Shown here one piece after another: positions 25,616 through 34,851 of a stretch of DNA of 59,762 nucleotides. Within the stretch, counting starts at the first letter, position 1; every line of letters starts with the position of its first letter. A program made the position numbers and the translations under genes. The notes beneath the pieces were generated by a model. It was not told where the DNA came from. It was given only the letters and a program-made list of their open reading frames with translations, and searched no databases. This stretch comes from Bacillota bacterium (lineage in GTDB: Bacteria; Bacillota; Desulfitobacteriia; Desulfitobacteriales; JAJXUE01): positions 175,055 through 234,816 of the forward strand of contig JAJXUE010000001.1 in NCBI GenBank assembly GCA_021783135.1, read 5' to 3'.

Positions 25616-26131
25616 ATGATCATTAACGTACGCGGCAAACATATCGAGGTGACAGACGCATTAAGAGAATATGCCGAAAAGCGAGTAGGTAAGCTGGCAA
25701 AATACTTTGACGACATCGAAGACATTCAAGTCACCCTCTTGGTGGAAAAAGATCGCCATCGTGTCGAGGTCACTGCCCATGTCAACGGCATTATCTTGCG
25801 GGGAGAAGAACAAACCTCGGATATGTATTCTTCCATAGACCTGGTGGTAGAAAAACTCGAAAAGCAAATCGAGAAGTACAAAACACGTTTGGCCAAAAAG
25901 GTCCGTGGCGCGGCCTTCAATAACCTGCCCGTAGACCTGCGTGAAGAGGAGATCGAAGTGATTCGTAATAAGCGCTTTGCCGTAAAACCCATGGATCTCG
26001 ACGAAGCAATTATGCAGATGAACTTAGTGGGCCACAGTTTTTATGTTTTTGCCAACGCTGACACTGAGGAAATTAATGTTGTGTACAAGCGTAAAGACGG
26101 TAATTTTGGTTTAATTGAACCAGAACGCTAA
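25616..26131 (+). CDS. hpf: Ribosome hibernation promoting factor, long form
   Basis: 171-aa protein that binds the 30S subunit in stationary phase and dimerises 70S ribosomes to 100S particles. N-terminal S30AE domain (residues 1-100; INVRGKHIEVTDALREYAEKR, EVTAHVNGIILRGEE). C-terminal dimerisation domain (about 115-171; VIRNKRFAVKPMDLDEAIMQM, GHSFYVFANADTEEINVVYKR). ATG 25616 follows AAGGGAG. Monocistronic, with its own SigH-type promoter and terminator; secA lies 3.2 kb further on, a common neighbourhood. Confidence 0.96.
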   Translation: MIINVRGKHIEVTDALREYAEKRVGKLAKYFDDIEDIQVTLLVEKDRHRVEVTAHVNGIILRGEEQTSDMYSSIDLVVEKLEKQIEKYKTRLAKKVRGAAFNNLPVDLREEEIEVIRNKRFAVKPMDLDEAIMQMNLVGHSFYVFANADTEEINVVYKRKDGNFGLIEPER

Positions 26132-26141
26132 AAACTTTTGC

Positions 26142-26171
26142 AAAAGCCACCCGCGTAAACGGGTGGCTTTT
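26142..26171 (+). terminator. Terminator of hpf
   Basis: Perfect 12-bp stem AAAAGCCACCCG/CGGGTGGCTTTT, loop CGTAAA. The U-tract is the end of the 3' arm. Confidence 0.8.
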
Positions 26172-26319
26172 GACGTATAAGTAGGTATAGATTAGAATAA
26201 ATTACCCTTTTAGGAAGAAAAACATATAATTTAGAAAAAATTTACCTAGATTTTGAAGGAATACCCCCAAAGAAGTCGAAACAAATATGTTGAGTTATTG
26301 CATCTTTGGGGAGGTTACC

Positions 26320-26970
26320 ATGCCAATAGACCTTTCGCTCGGCGCTTATGAACAAGCCATTAAGCAGGTCAAATCTGTTATTGCCGCGAGGATTAAGACT
26401 AATCGGGACGGCGAAATCGAAGAGGTACATGTCTTAGCCGGACCGGGACGCAATCCGAAGCAAATAGTGCGGGATATTGAATCAGTCTTAGAGGCGCAGT
26501 TTGACCTACAAGTTGATCATAAGAAAATCAGTGTCGCTCAGGTTGAAGATGAGGATCAATTAAGCGTTGAGACACCTGAAATGATACGCCCCAAACTGGT
26601 TGGTGTCACGTTGCGCACCATTAACAGTATGGCCGAAGCAAAGGTTGAACTTAGTGCCGGCCCCCAATTACTGTATGGCACTATCACTGGTCCTGCTACT
26701 TCACATAATAAGCTACGTCTGTTTGTCGAAGCCACGATTCAGGCTCTTGCAACCCTGACCTTAGAAAGTTGCATGTTTGTAGCAGAAGATGTAGTGATTA
26801 CCAATGTAGCCAAACATCAAGTGGCGATGGTAGTTATTACGCTGGTTAACTCAACCGGTGAACAGTCGCTGTCCGGTTGCGCCATGGTGCGTAGTGACGA
26901 CAGGGAGGCAGTGGTTAAAGCCACTCTAGATGCGGTTAACCGCAAACTGAAGTTTCTCCAAAATGTTTAA
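26320..26970 (+). CDS. Conserved hypothetical protein, soluble, 216 aa
   Basis: Function not known to me. ATG 26320 follows GGGGAGG by 6 bp; a longer frame from 26287 bypasses this site. The N-terminal half (about 1-90) has EEVHVLAGPGRNPKQIVRDI and a DHKKISVAQVED segment. The C-terminal half (about 90-216) is a predicted alternating alpha/beta domain with LVGVTLRTINSMAEAKVEL, AMVVITLVNSTGEQSLSGCA and DDREAVVKATLDAVNRKL. No signal peptide, no membrane helix, no recognisable catalytic motif. It sits alone between hpf and the HD-GYP gene. The clean start and coherent composition make it a real gene. Confidence 0.8.
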   Translation: MPIDLSLGAYEQAIKQVKSVIAARIKTNRDGEIEEVHVLAGPGRNPKQIVRDIESVLEAQFDLQVDHKKISVAQVEDEDQLSVETPEMIRPKLVGVTLRTINSMAEAKVELSAGPQLLYGTITGPATSHNKLRLFVEATIQALATLTLESCMFVAEDVVITNVAKHQVAMVVITLVNSTGEQSLSGCAMVRSDDREAVVKATLDAVNRKLKFLQNV

Positions 26971-27117
26971 ATGTTTATAAGTTTGGCCGGCCTGATTTAC
27001 AATTAGATAAAAAACCAAAAATTACGCTTATTTTTTGTGACTTAGCGAAGCGAAAAAGATAGCGGAGCGGTTAAACCCTAAATTAAACTCTATTTGAATT
27101 TAAGGGAGGTTTACCGC

Positions 27118-27192
27118 ATGAGCAAGGTTTTCAAAGCGTTGACCGTTATCGCAACTCTCGTAGTTGCTGGTGGCGCCACTTTCAGAATCTAA
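27118..27192 (+). CDS. Putative 24-residue hydrophobic peptide
   Basis: Small ORF with ATG 27118, preceded by AAGGGAGG at good spacing, ending at TAA 27192. The product starts MSKVFKALTVIATLVVAGG and ends ATFRI: a basic start, a hydrophobic core of about 13 residues, then a short tail, like a tiny membrane peptide or a signal-peptide-like leader. It is 41 bp before the HD-GYP gene and may be co-transcribed. The 147 bp upstream hold no other gene. It could be a leader peptide that couples translation to the HD-GYP gene. Too short to judge by composition alone. Confidence 0.5.
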   Translation: MSKVFKALTVIATLVVAGGATFRI

Positions 27193-27233
27193 TTGTTAAG
27201 CTGGCCGGTCATAATTTTACTTGAGGTGTGGTT

Positions 27234-28532
27234 ATGCGCAATCTCCCCGCGAGTTTTAAATGGTTTTTTTTAATGGTAGTAACTCTGGCGACATTTTTTA
27301 TGGTAAATACTCTATTAGGTACAGTATGGAACCGAACAGATATTTATGGCCTAATTACTTTCGGCTTAATAGCTGTTGCTAGTGAGTCTCTCCCGGTAGA
27401 ATTACCTAAAGGCGGATTCGTATCTGTCACATACGCTGTTGAGTTTTCGGCAATTATTTTATTTCAGCCGGGGATTGCGATGCTCGTGTCCGCAGTGGCT
27501 GGAATATTTCCGTACTCTAAAGAAGATTTTAAAGGAACATTTTATAAGCGAATTTTTAATGGTGCACAATTTGTTATTTCGCTGAAAGCTGCTAGTTTAG
27601 TAAAGATCATATTCGGTCTACATGGGTACAAGTATAGTGTAGCATCGTTTTTGGTGTATTTAGGTGTTGCTTCTGTCTTTATTTTGGTGAATATGACATT
27701 AGTTTCAATCGCCCTCGGATGTTTACAACGCAAGTATCCGTGGGTTATTTGGTTGAGTAATATTCGATGGGCTCTTCCTAACTTTGCTGCACTGGCTTCA
27801 CTTGGCTTTTTAATGGCTATAATTTATCTAAATGCCGGATCAATCGGGTTGGCGCTATTATTTATTCCGTTATTATTAGCACGACACTCTTTTCAACGTT
27901 ATATGGATATGCGAGCAAATTACCTTAGTACAATTAAAGCATTGGTGCAGGCGATAGAGGCAAAAGACCAGTATACAAAGGGACACTCTGATCGAGTGGC
28001 ACAATTTGTAGTAGCGATAGCGCAACACTTAAAAATGCCGGTGGATAAAATAGACTATATTCAATACGCGGCTATTCTGCATGATGTAGGCAAAATTGGG
28101 GTGAGTGAGGCCATTCTCAACAAAGAGGGTAAGTTGCTCGACGATGAGTGGGAGATTATCCGCAACCATCCTTCAATAGGCCAACAGATCGTGAAAGACA
28201 TTAAATTTCTGTATGATATAGACCGTGGCGTTAGGTATCATCATGAACGGTACGACGGTAGAGGTTATCCGGACGGTCTCGCTGGCGAAGCAATCCCGCT
28301 GGAAGCACGCATAATTGCCGTAGCAGACAGTTATGATGCTATGACCTCGGATCGGAGCTACCGCAAAGGTCGCTCACCCTCCGAAGCAATGGAGGAATTA
28401 TTGCGAGGGAAAGGGACTCAGTTTGATCCCGAACTTGTTGATGTTTTTTGCGGGATTCTCCCGAGTCTGATTGAGCAGGAAGCGGAGGAGACTTCGCGTC
28501 TGGTGAGGCTTGAACAAGAGTGCGCGAGCTAG
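27234..28532 (+). CDS. Membrane HD-GYP domain phosphodiesterase
   Basis: 432-aa protein predicted to hydrolyse cyclic di-GMP. Start ATG 27234 after TTGAGGTG. The N-terminal 220 residues form six to eight membrane helices (a MASE-like sensor: FKWFFLMVVTLATFFMV, LPVELPKGGFVSVTYAVEF). The C-terminal HD-GYP domain has HD in AILHDVGKIGV, HPSIGQQIV, RYHHERYDGRGYPDGL with the GYP motif, and AVADSYDAMTSDRSYR. All metal ligands appear present, so it should be active. Co-transcribed with the DUF5317 gene 9 bp downstream. Confidence 0.93.
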   Translation: MRNLPASFKWFFLMVVTLATFFMVNTLLGTVWNRTDIYGLITFGLIAVASESLPVELPKGGFVSVTYAVEFSAIILFQPGIAMLVSAVAGIFPYSKEDFKGTFYKRIFNGAQFVISLKAASLVKIIFGLHGYKYSVASFLVYLGVASVFILVNMTLVSIALGCLQRKYPWVIWLSNIRWALPNFAALASLGFLMAIIYLNAGSIGLALLFIPLLLARHSFQRYMDMRANYLSTIKALVQAIEAKDQYTKGHSDRVAQFVVAIAQHLKMPVDKIDYIQYAAILHDVGKIGVSEAILNKEGKLLDDEWEIIRNHPSIGQQIVKDIKFLYDIDRGVRYHHERYDGRGYPDGLAGEAIPLEARIIAVADSYDAMTSDRSYRKGRSPSEAMEELLRGKGTQFDPELVDVFCGILPSLIEQEAEETSRLVRLEQECAS

Positions 28533-28541
28533 AGGTGTATA

Positions 28542-29114
28542 ATGCTTATTCAGACCGTTGCAGCTGCAATAATTATAGGCTACCTTAGGGGCGGTAAACT
28601 GACTGGTTTGTCAAATTTGACTTTCCGGGGGCTTTGGCTTATCATAATAGCCTTTTCGCTTCAGGCTGTAGTAAGTTTTACTGGGACCAAACAAGTGCAT
28701 TTAGGACCGACCTGGTTTGTACCTTCACTCCATATTTTGTCTTATCTATTTCTGATAGGATTTACCTTAGCCAATCTTCGCTGGTCTGGATTTAAAGTAG
28801 TAACTTTAGGTATTTTACTTAATTTTTTGGTTATTGCGTTTAACCATGGACAGATGCCGGTAGACGCCACTTTTTTAGACTTACAACAAAAACAGATGCT
28901 GCTTACCGGTCTGGGGACGCACGGTTTGCTGACAGCTAAGTCCACACTAATTTGGCTGGCTGACAGGTTCTTTATTTGGGCTCCCGGTTGGGAAGGCGCG
29001 TTAATTAACCAAGTTTTTAGTATTGGTGATGTTTTGATCGATTTAGGTGTTTTCCTGCTAATTATCGATAGAATGGGCAGAACCGGGACGTATCGCTATA
29101 GTTCCTTTAATTAA
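28542..29114 (+). CDS. DUF5317 family membrane protein
   Basis: 190-aa integral membrane protein with about five helices, matching the DUF5317 family: GYLRGGKLTGLSNLTFRGLWLI near the start (split, key GGKL and FRG), HILSYLFLIGF, LNFLVIAFNHGQMPV (NGGxMPV-like) and the C-terminal QVFSIGDVLIDLGVFLLI. Function unknown. AGAGGTG precedes the ATG, and it follows the HD-GYP gene by 9 bp. The pairing suggests a shared role in membrane signalling. Confidence 0.85.
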   Translation: MLIQTVAAAIIIGYLRGGKLTGLSNLTFRGLWLIIIAFSLQAVVSFTGTKQVHLGPTWFVPSLHILSYLFLIGFTLANLRWSGFKVVTLGILLNFLVIAFNHGQMPVDATFLDLQQKQMLLTGLGTHGLLTAKSTLIWLADRFFIWAPGWEGALINQVFSIGDVLIDLGVFLLIIDRMGRTGTYRYSSFN

Positions 29115-29186
29115 TCCACGATTAAGTCCAGTAATAAGTTGCAGCAAGTTCTCCCTAATGATAAAATAAAAATAGTGTTTTCGTAA

Positions 29187-29212
29187 CAGGAACCGTGTAG
29201 GTTCCTGATTTA
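29187..29212 (+). terminator. Hairpin after DUF5317 gene
   Basis: 8-bp stem CAGGAACC/GGTTCCTG with a 5-nt loop, followed by ATTTAG. The weak U-tract lowers confidence as a terminator. A TATAAT at 29259 before secA has no good -35. Confidence 0.5.
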
Positions 29213-29290
29213 GTCTTGCTTCAGATACGCGATTACAGTCATAAATGGAAAGCGTTTATATAATTAATAAGTTGGGATGTGGAGCGTTTA

Positions 29291-31801
29291 ATGTTTGGTT
29301 TTCTCAAAGATTTACTCGATGACAATGCCAAGGAGATCAAAAAGTTAAGCAAATATGTGGATATCATTAATAAACTCGAACCGGAAATTATGGCCTTAAG
29401 TGATGAGCAGCTTAAAGCTAAGACTGATGAATTTAAGCAAAGAATTGCTGATGGCGCAGAGTTAAACGAATTAATGACGGAGGCCTTTGCGGTAGTTAGA
29501 GAAGCATCACGGCGCGTCTTGGGACAAAGACATTACGATGTGCAGCTTATTGGCGGCATGGTCTTACATCAAGGTAAAATTGCTGAGATGCGTACCGGAG
29601 AAGGAAAGACCTTAGTTGCTACTTTGCCGGCTTATCTCAATGCTTTGCCGGGAAAAGGCGTGCATGTAGTTACCGTCAATGATTATCTTGCTACACGCGA
29701 TAGTCAATGGATGGGTCAAATTTATAATTTTTTAGGCTTGTCAGTCGGGTTAATCGTGCATGGGATTAGTCACGAAGAACGCAACGCAGCTTATGCCGCA
29801 GACATAACCTATGGTACGAATAATGAATTTGGTTTTGATTACCTCAGAGATAATATGGTCACCAGTCACGCAGCATTAGTTCAACGGCCATTAAATTATG
29901 CCATTGTGGACGAAGTGGACTCCATCTTGATTGACGAGGCCAGAACTCCGCTTATTATCTCGGGTGAGGCGGACAAACCTACCGAATTGTACTATAAAGT
30001 TGCCAAAATCATTCCTCGGCTGAAAAAGGAAGAAGACTACAAACTTCACGAGAAAGATAAAATTGTCAACTTGACTGAAGAAGGCGTTGCGCGTGTCGAA
30101 AAAATGTTGGGTGTGGAAAATCTTTACGAAGATGTGCATACCGAACTGTCACATCACGTCAATCAAGCGCTGAAAGCCCACACCTTGTTTAGACGTGATA
30201 AGGACTACGTTGTCAAAGACGGCGAAGTCATCATCGTCGATGAATTTACCGGCCGTCTGATGTTTGGCCGCCGCTATAGTGAAGGACTACACCAGGCTAT
30301 CGAAGCCAAAGAAGGCGTCAAAATTGAGCGTGAATCTCAGACCTTAGCGACGATAACCTTCCAAAACTACTTTAGGATGTATGAAAAATTGGCCGGCATG
30401 ACCGGTACTGCGGAAACGGAAGAGACCGAGTTCCGTAAAATATATAAGCTTGAAGTTATAGTTATCCCTACAAATAAACCAATAGCGCGTATAGATATGC
30501 CGGATGTGGTGTATCGTACGGAAAAGGGCAAGTTTGAAGCTGTGGCCGAAGAAATAGCTGAACGCCACAAAACAGGACAGCCCGTTTTAGTTGGTACGAT
30601 TTCCATTGAGAAATCGGAAGTACTAAGTCAATTATTAGAGCGTCGAGGCATTCCACACCAGGTGCTCAATGCCAAGTTCCACGAGCGAGAGGCAGAAATT
30701 GTGGCCCAGGCTGGTCAGTGCGGCATGGTTACAATTGCTACCAATATGGCCGGTCGTGGTACGGATATCGTGTTGGGTGAGGGTGTAACAGACCTTGGCG
30801 GTCTGCATATTATCGGCACGGAGCGGCATGAAAGCCGGAGGATTGACAACCAATTGCGCGGCCGTGCCGGCAGGCAAGGCGACCCCGGCTCGACGCGCTT
30901 CTATATCGCCATGGAAGATGATTTGATGCGCTTATTTGGCGCGGACAACATTATGGGTATTATGGACAGGTTGGGTATGGACGACACCATGCCGATTGAA
31001 GCAGGGATAATTTCTCGTTCTATAGAAGGTGCACAGCGCAAAGTAGAAAGCCGTAACTTCGATATGCGGAAAAACGTGTTGGATTATGATGACGTCATGA
31101 ACCAGCAACGCGAAGTCATTTATGCTCAGCGGCGGCAGGTACTGCTAGGCGATGACCTGCAAGAAAATATTCTCGACATGTTGGAGACGCTTGTGGATAG
31201 TTCCATTGCGCTGGTTAGTGGCGACAGTCCCTATCCGGAGGAATGGGATATCGAGAGTATGTTGGAGTATATTGACGGCTTATATTTGCCGAACCATTCT
31301 TTAACCAGAGATGATTTGGTAAAGCTTGAGAAGAGTGAAATCAGGGAGCTGCTGTTTGATGAAGCGGTAAAGCTGTATCGTGAACGTGAAGAGCTGTTTG
31401 GTTCAGAGGTTATGCGTGAAATTGAACGAGCCGTAATGCTCCAGGTCGTCGATAATAAATGGATGGATCAGCTCGATGCGATGGATCAACTGCGCGAAGG
31501 TATTGGACTACGCGCCTACGGTCAAAGAGACCCCTTAGTAGAATATAAGTTTGAAGCGTATGATATGTTTAACAGTATGATTGCTTCGATTCAGGAAGAA
31601 TTCATTCGTTACGTACTGCGGGTAAGCCCTGCTGTTGTCGCTGAGCCGCAAGAAAGACCGCAGCATGTGGTGGAAAATCGTTATGCCGACGAAGCAGTCG
31701 TTATGCAGCCTATCCGGGTTGAAAATCAAATCGGGCGCAATGACCCCTGTCCTTGTGGCAGTGGCAAGAAGTACAAAAAGTGCTGTGGAGCAGGTGATTA
31801 A
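29291..31801 (+). CDS. secA: Protein translocase ATPase SecA
   Basis: Motor of the Sec secretion pathway, 836 aa. Start ATG 29291 six bases after GGAG, giving [19 protein letters not shown]. Walker A is [11 protein letters not shown] at about 98-108, Walker B and DEAD-like motif [19 protein letters not shown] at about 205-223; [12 protein letters not shown] and [10 protein letters not shown] are also present. The C-terminus ends with the zinc-binding tail [18 protein letters not shown], which contacts SecB or ribosomes. prfB follows 3 bp later, the usual secA-prfB arrangement. Confidence 0.98.
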   Translation: MFGFLKDLLDDNAKEIKKLSKYVDIINKLEPEIMALSDEQLKAKTDEFKQRIADGAELNELMTEAFAVVREASRRVLGQRHYDVQLIGGMVLHQGKIAEMRTGEGKTLVATLPAYLNALPGKGVHVVTVNDYLATRDSQWMGQIYNFLGLSVGLIVHGISHEERNAAYAADITYGTNNEFGFDYLRDNMVTSHAALVQRPLNYAIVDEVDSILIDEARTPLIISGEADKPTELYYKVAKIIPRLKKEEDYKLHEKDKIVNLTEEGVARVEKMLGVENLYEDVHTELSHHVNQALKAHTLFRRDKDYVVKDGEVIIVDEFTGRLMFGRRYSEGLHQAIEAKEGVKIERESQTLATITFQNYFRMYEKLAGMTGTAETEETEFRKIYKLEVIVIPTNKPIARIDMPDVVYRTEKGKFEAVAEEIAERHKTGQPVLVGTISIEKSEVLSQLLERRGIPHQVLNAKFHEREAEIVAQAGQCGMVTIATNMAGRGTDIVLGEGVTDLGGLHIIGTERHESRRIDNQLRGRAGRQGDPGSTRFYIAMEDDLMRLFGADNIMGIMDRLGMDDTMPIEAGIISRSIEGAQRKVESRNFDMRKNVLDYDDVMNQQREVIYAQRRQVLLGDDLQENILDMLETLVDSSIALVSGDSPYPEEWDIESMLEYIDGLYLPNHSLTRDDLVKLEKSEIRELLFDEAVKLYREREELFGSEVMREIERAVMLQVVDNKWMDQLDAMDQLREGIGLRAYGQRDPLVEYKFEAYDMFNSMIASIQEEFIRYVLRVSPAVVAEPQERPQHVVENRYADEAVVMQPIRVENQIGRNDPCPCGSGKKYKKCCGAGD

Positions 31802-31804
31802 AAG

Positions 31805-32906
31805 GTGTTGGCAGATTTAAAACGAGATTGTGAAGCAAAGGCCAAAAGCCTGGAAGATCTGAGGGTTTCTCTTTGACGTTGCTAATCGCCAGTTAAAGGT
31901 AGCCGAGTTAGAGCAAGAGATGAATGACCCTTCTTTTTGGGATGACCCCACTGCAGCGCAGAAGATTATGCAGGAACTAACCTTGCAGCAAACTAAAATC
32001 AAATTGTTCGATGACCTCAAAGCTGAAGTCGAGGACGTCCTTACGTTGTGGCAGCTGGGGATGGAAGAACAGGACGAGTCTCTGGAAGGCGAAACAATCA
32101 GGGGACTTGCAAAACTTGATAAGCGCTTTAATGAATTAGAGTTGGAAATACTGCTAAGTGGAGCATATGATCGAAATAATGCGCTGGTTACGCTCCATGC
32201 GGGGGCTGGTGGAACGGAAGCGCAGGATTGGGTAGCCATGCTGTTAAGGATGTATATGCGTTGGGCTGAACGGCGTGGGTTTAAGACAGAAGTGCTTGAC
32301 ATGCTTCCGGGAGAAGAAGCAGGCACCAAGAGTGTGACGATCTCGGTTTCGGGAGAAAATGCTTACGGCTATTTGAAAGCGGAAAAAGGTGTTCATCGCT
32401 TAGTACGCATTTCGCCCTTTGATGCCTCAGGCAGACGCCATACGTCTTTCGCCTCTGTAGATGTAATGCCTGAGGTTGGGGAAGATAAGGAAGTAGACAT
32501 TGCGTCAGAAGACTTGCGTGTTGATACGTACCGAGCGGGAGGTGCAGGCGGCCAGCACGTTAACAAGACCGATTCTGCGGTTAGAATTACGCACGTTCCG
32601 ACCGGAATAGTTGTGCAGTGCCAAAATGAACGTTCCCAAATTCAAAATAGGGCTGCTGCGATGCGCATTTTAATGGCAAAACTATTAGTGCTCAAACGCC
32701 AACAGCAAGAAGAAGAGCTGTCGGAAATTCGCGGCGAACAACAAGAAATTGCTTGGGGCAGTCAGATTCGCTCTTATGTTTTCCAACCCTACAGTATGGT
32801 TAAGGATCATCGTACAAATTATGAAACAGGTAATACTAATGCTGTGATGGATGGGGAACTGGACGAATTTATTGCAGCTTATTTGCAAATGTTTAAAAAG
32901 ATCTAG
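31805..32906 (+). CDS. prfB: Peptide chain release factor 2 with programmed +1 frameshift
   Basis: RF2 releases peptides at UGA and UAA. The gene is in two frames: codons from GTG 31805 (MLADLKRD...) to CTT 31871 and an in-frame TGA at 31874-31876, then +1 frame from GAC 31875 to the stop at 32906. The joined product is about 366 aa, the family length. The slip site CTT-TGA-C is preceded by AGGG, the internal Shine-Dalgarno of the autoregulatory frameshift. Domain motifs: SPF in [12 protein letters not shown] (stop-codon reading) and GGQ in [11 protein letters not shown] (hydrolysis). TTG 31808 is an alternative start. Reading only one frame would truncate it. Confidence 0.95.
31862..31877 (+). 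promoter_or_regulatory. prfB +1 programmed frameshift site
   Basis: AGGG (31862-31865), 5 nt, CTT TGA C (31871-31877). Low RF2 slows decoding of UGA and lets the ribosome slip by one. The spacer is two longer than the optimal 3 nt in E. coli. Confidence 0.92.
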
Positions 32907-32935
32907 AAAAATCGGTATTAAGCCGATTTTTCCCT
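32907..32935 (+). terminator. Terminator of secA-prfB
   Basis: 9-bp stem AAAAATCGG/CCGATTTTT with a 7-nt loop directly after the prfB stop. Confidence 0.85.
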
Positions 32936-33008
32936 TGTTTTTACTACTAAAGTGCGCTAGGCTCAGGTAAACTAAGCGTGGAGATTAGGAGTTATGGAGG
33001 GAATCTCA

Positions 33009-33824
33009 GTGGATAATAATATGCAACAAATCGCGGTGCGGGCCAAAGAAATGCGGCGACAGATTATCCGCATGCTGGCCTCGGCCAAATCAGGGCATCC
33101 GGGTGGGTCTTTGTCCGCGGCAGATATTGTCGCAACTTTATATTTTTCCGAGATGAAGGTTGATCCCGCGCAGAAGGATTGGCCGGAGCGCGATAGGTTT
33201 GTACTTAGTAAAGGGCATGCAGCGCCTGTCTTGTATGCCGCCTTGGCGGAAAAGGGTTTTTTCCCCAAAGAAGATTTACTCAGCCTGCGTCATTTAGGCA
33301 GCTATTTGCAAGGTCACCCCGACATGCTATTGACGCCGGGTGTTGACATGTCGACAGGATCTTTAGGCCATGGTATCTCAGCGAGTGTGGGTATGGCCTT
33401 AGCCGGCAGACTGGATAAAAAGGATTTCCGCGTCTATACCTTGCTGGGTGATGGGGAATGTGAAGAAGGTCTGGTATGGGAAGCAGCAATGGCGGCAGGG
33501 TATTACAAACTGGATAACCTAGTGGGCATTGTCGATCATAATGGTTTGCAAATTGACGGACCGATAGTTGAAGTAATGTCACCTGAACCCTTAGATCAAA
33601 AATGGCAGTCTTTTGGCTGGCACGTTATTAAAATCGATGGGCACGACTATGCAGCTATCCTTGGCGCTTTGGCTGAGGCGAGAGTGACTAAAGGAAAACC
33701 TACCATGATTATCGCCAAAACAATTAAGGGTAAAGGCGTCTCTTTTATGGAGAACCAAGTTGGCTGGCATGGTAACGCGCCAAATCAAGAGCAAGCCGCG
33801 CAGGCTTTGGCGGAACTGGAATAG
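33009..33824 (+). CDS. Transketolase, N-terminal subunit
   Basis: 271-aa thiamine-diphosphate-binding half of a split transketolase, which swaps two-carbon units between sugar phosphates in the pentose phosphate pathway. Start GTG 33009, seven bases after GGAGGG; ATG 32994 overlaps that site. Motifs: SGHPGGSLSAADIVATLYF, SKGHAAPVLYA, GSLGHGISASVGMA and the TPP motif GDGECEEGLVWEA...NLVGIVDHNGLQIDG (in parts). It is followed 10 bp later by the C-terminal subunit gene; both are needed for activity. Confidence 0.94.
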   Translation: MDNNMQQIAVRAKEMRRQIIRMLASAKSGHPGGSLSAADIVATLYFSEMKVDPAQKDWPERDRFVLSKGHAAPVLYAALAEKGFFPKEDLLSLRHLGSYLQGHPDMLLTPGVDMSTGSLGHGISASVGMALAGRLDKKDFRVYTLLGDGECEEGLVWEAAMAAGYYKLDNLVGIVDHNGLQIDGPIVEVMSPEPLDQKWQSFGWHVIKIDGHDYAAILGALAEARVTKGKPTMIIAKTIKGKGVSFMENQVGWHGNAPNQEQAAQALAELE

Positions 33825-33834
33825 GGGGTTTATT

Positions 33835-34773
33835 ATGACTAAGATTGCAACACGTACGGCCTATGGTCAGGCCCTTGTCAAGCTGGGCGAGCAAAATCCG
33901 GATATTGTTGTCCTTGATGCAGATTTGTCTAAGTCCACTAAAACTGCAGATTTTCAAAAGAAGTTTCCCGACCGATTTTTTAATATAGGCATTGCCGAGG
34001 CTAATATGATGTGTATTGCAGCCGGAATGGCGACGACCGGTAAAGTTCCTTTTGCCAGTACTTTTGCTATTTTTGCTACAGGTAGGGCCTTTGAGCAAGT
34101 TCGTAATTCGATTGCGCATACTGAACTGAATGTCAAAATTGCTGCGACGCATGCCGGCATTTCGGTAGGTGAGGATGGCGGTTCACACCAGACGGTAGAA
34201 GATGTTGCGATAATGCGGGTTTTACCTAACATGACGGTTATCGTACCTGCGGACGCTATTGAAACTGCAAGCGCGGTCGAAGTAGCCAGTAAAATGCATG
34301 GTCCGGTGTATATTCGTTTAGGTCGTCTCGATGTACCTGTTGTATTGCCGGAAGACTATCAGTTTGTATTAGGCAAGGCAGTAATTATGCGTGAGGGCTG
34401 GGATGCAGCAGTATTCGCGAATGGTTTAATGGTGGCCAAGGCGCTTGAAGCTGCCGAACAACTTGCGGCACAAGGTATCGAAATTGCTGTAGTCAATGTG
34501 AGCACTATTAAGCCCATAGATAAGGCGACCATTATTGAAGTTGCCAGGAGAGCGGGCGCGGTAGTTACCGCAGAGGAACATAGCATTATTGGCGGGTTGG
34601 GCAGCGCGGTAGCAGAGGTTTTGGCAGAAAACGAGCCTACACCTATGGTTCGGGTGGGGATTCAAGACACCTTTGGTGAGTCAGGTAATCCGGAGGCATT
34701 GCTGGAGAAATACGGTCTTACTGCCGCTAAAATTAGCGAGGCAGTACAAAAAGTGATGCAAAATAAGAAATAA
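33835..34773 (+). CDS. Transketolase, C-terminal subunit
   Basis: 312-aa pyrimidine-binding and C-terminal half of split transketolase. Start ATG 33835 behind AGGGGGT. Motifs: DIVVLDADLSKSTKT, FFNIGIAEANMMCIAAGMA with the catalytic glutamate, HAGISVGEDGGSHQ, and AEEHSIIGGLGSAVAEVL. Possible confusion with DXP synthase is excluded by the split layout and HAGISVGEDGGSHQ. Ends in a terminator. Confidence 0.94.
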   Translation: MTKIATRTAYGQALVKLGEQNPDIVVLDADLSKSTKTADFQKKFPDRFFNIGIAEANMMCIAAGMATTGKVPFASTFAIFATGRAFEQVRNSIAHTELNVKIAATHAGISVGEDGGSHQTVEDVAIMRVLPNMTVIVPADAIETASAVEVASKMHGPVYIRLGRLDVPVVLPEDYQFVLGKAVIMREGWDAAVFANGLMVAKALEAAEQLAAQGIEIAVVNVSTIKPIDKATIIEVARRAGAVVTAEEHSIIGGLGSAVAEVLAENEPTPMVRVGIQDTFGESGNPEALLEKYGLTAAKISEAVQKVMQNKK

Positions 34774-34782
34774 ATAGCGCTT

Positions 34783-34813
34783 AGCCACTGTACAAATCGG
34801 CAGTGGTTTTTGC
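34783..34813 (+). terminator. Terminator of the transketolase operon
   Basis: Stem AGCCACTG/CAGTGGTT (one G-U), 10-nt loop, followed by TTTGC. Confidence 0.75.
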
Positions 34814-34851
34814 TTTTATCCGTCGAGTTAGGTCAGATTAAGTTTGTTTAA

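Noticed and set aside
26263-26280. ACCCCC followed by CGAA, resembling a second SigI promoter
   Set aside because: Only 8 nt separate the two elements, far less than at sigI (19 nt), so they cannot be contacted together as -35 and -10.
27030-27117. Possible cyclic-di-GMP (GEMM) riboswitch before the HD-GYP gene
   Set aside because: Some resemblance in AGCGGAGCGGTTAAACC, but the essential CACAGGGCAAACC-like core and P1a/P1b stems are absent.
29246-29260. cre-like catabolite control site before secA (GGAAAGCGTTTAT)
   Set aside because: Two key positions of the TGNAANCGNTNNCA pattern do not match and secA is not an expected target.
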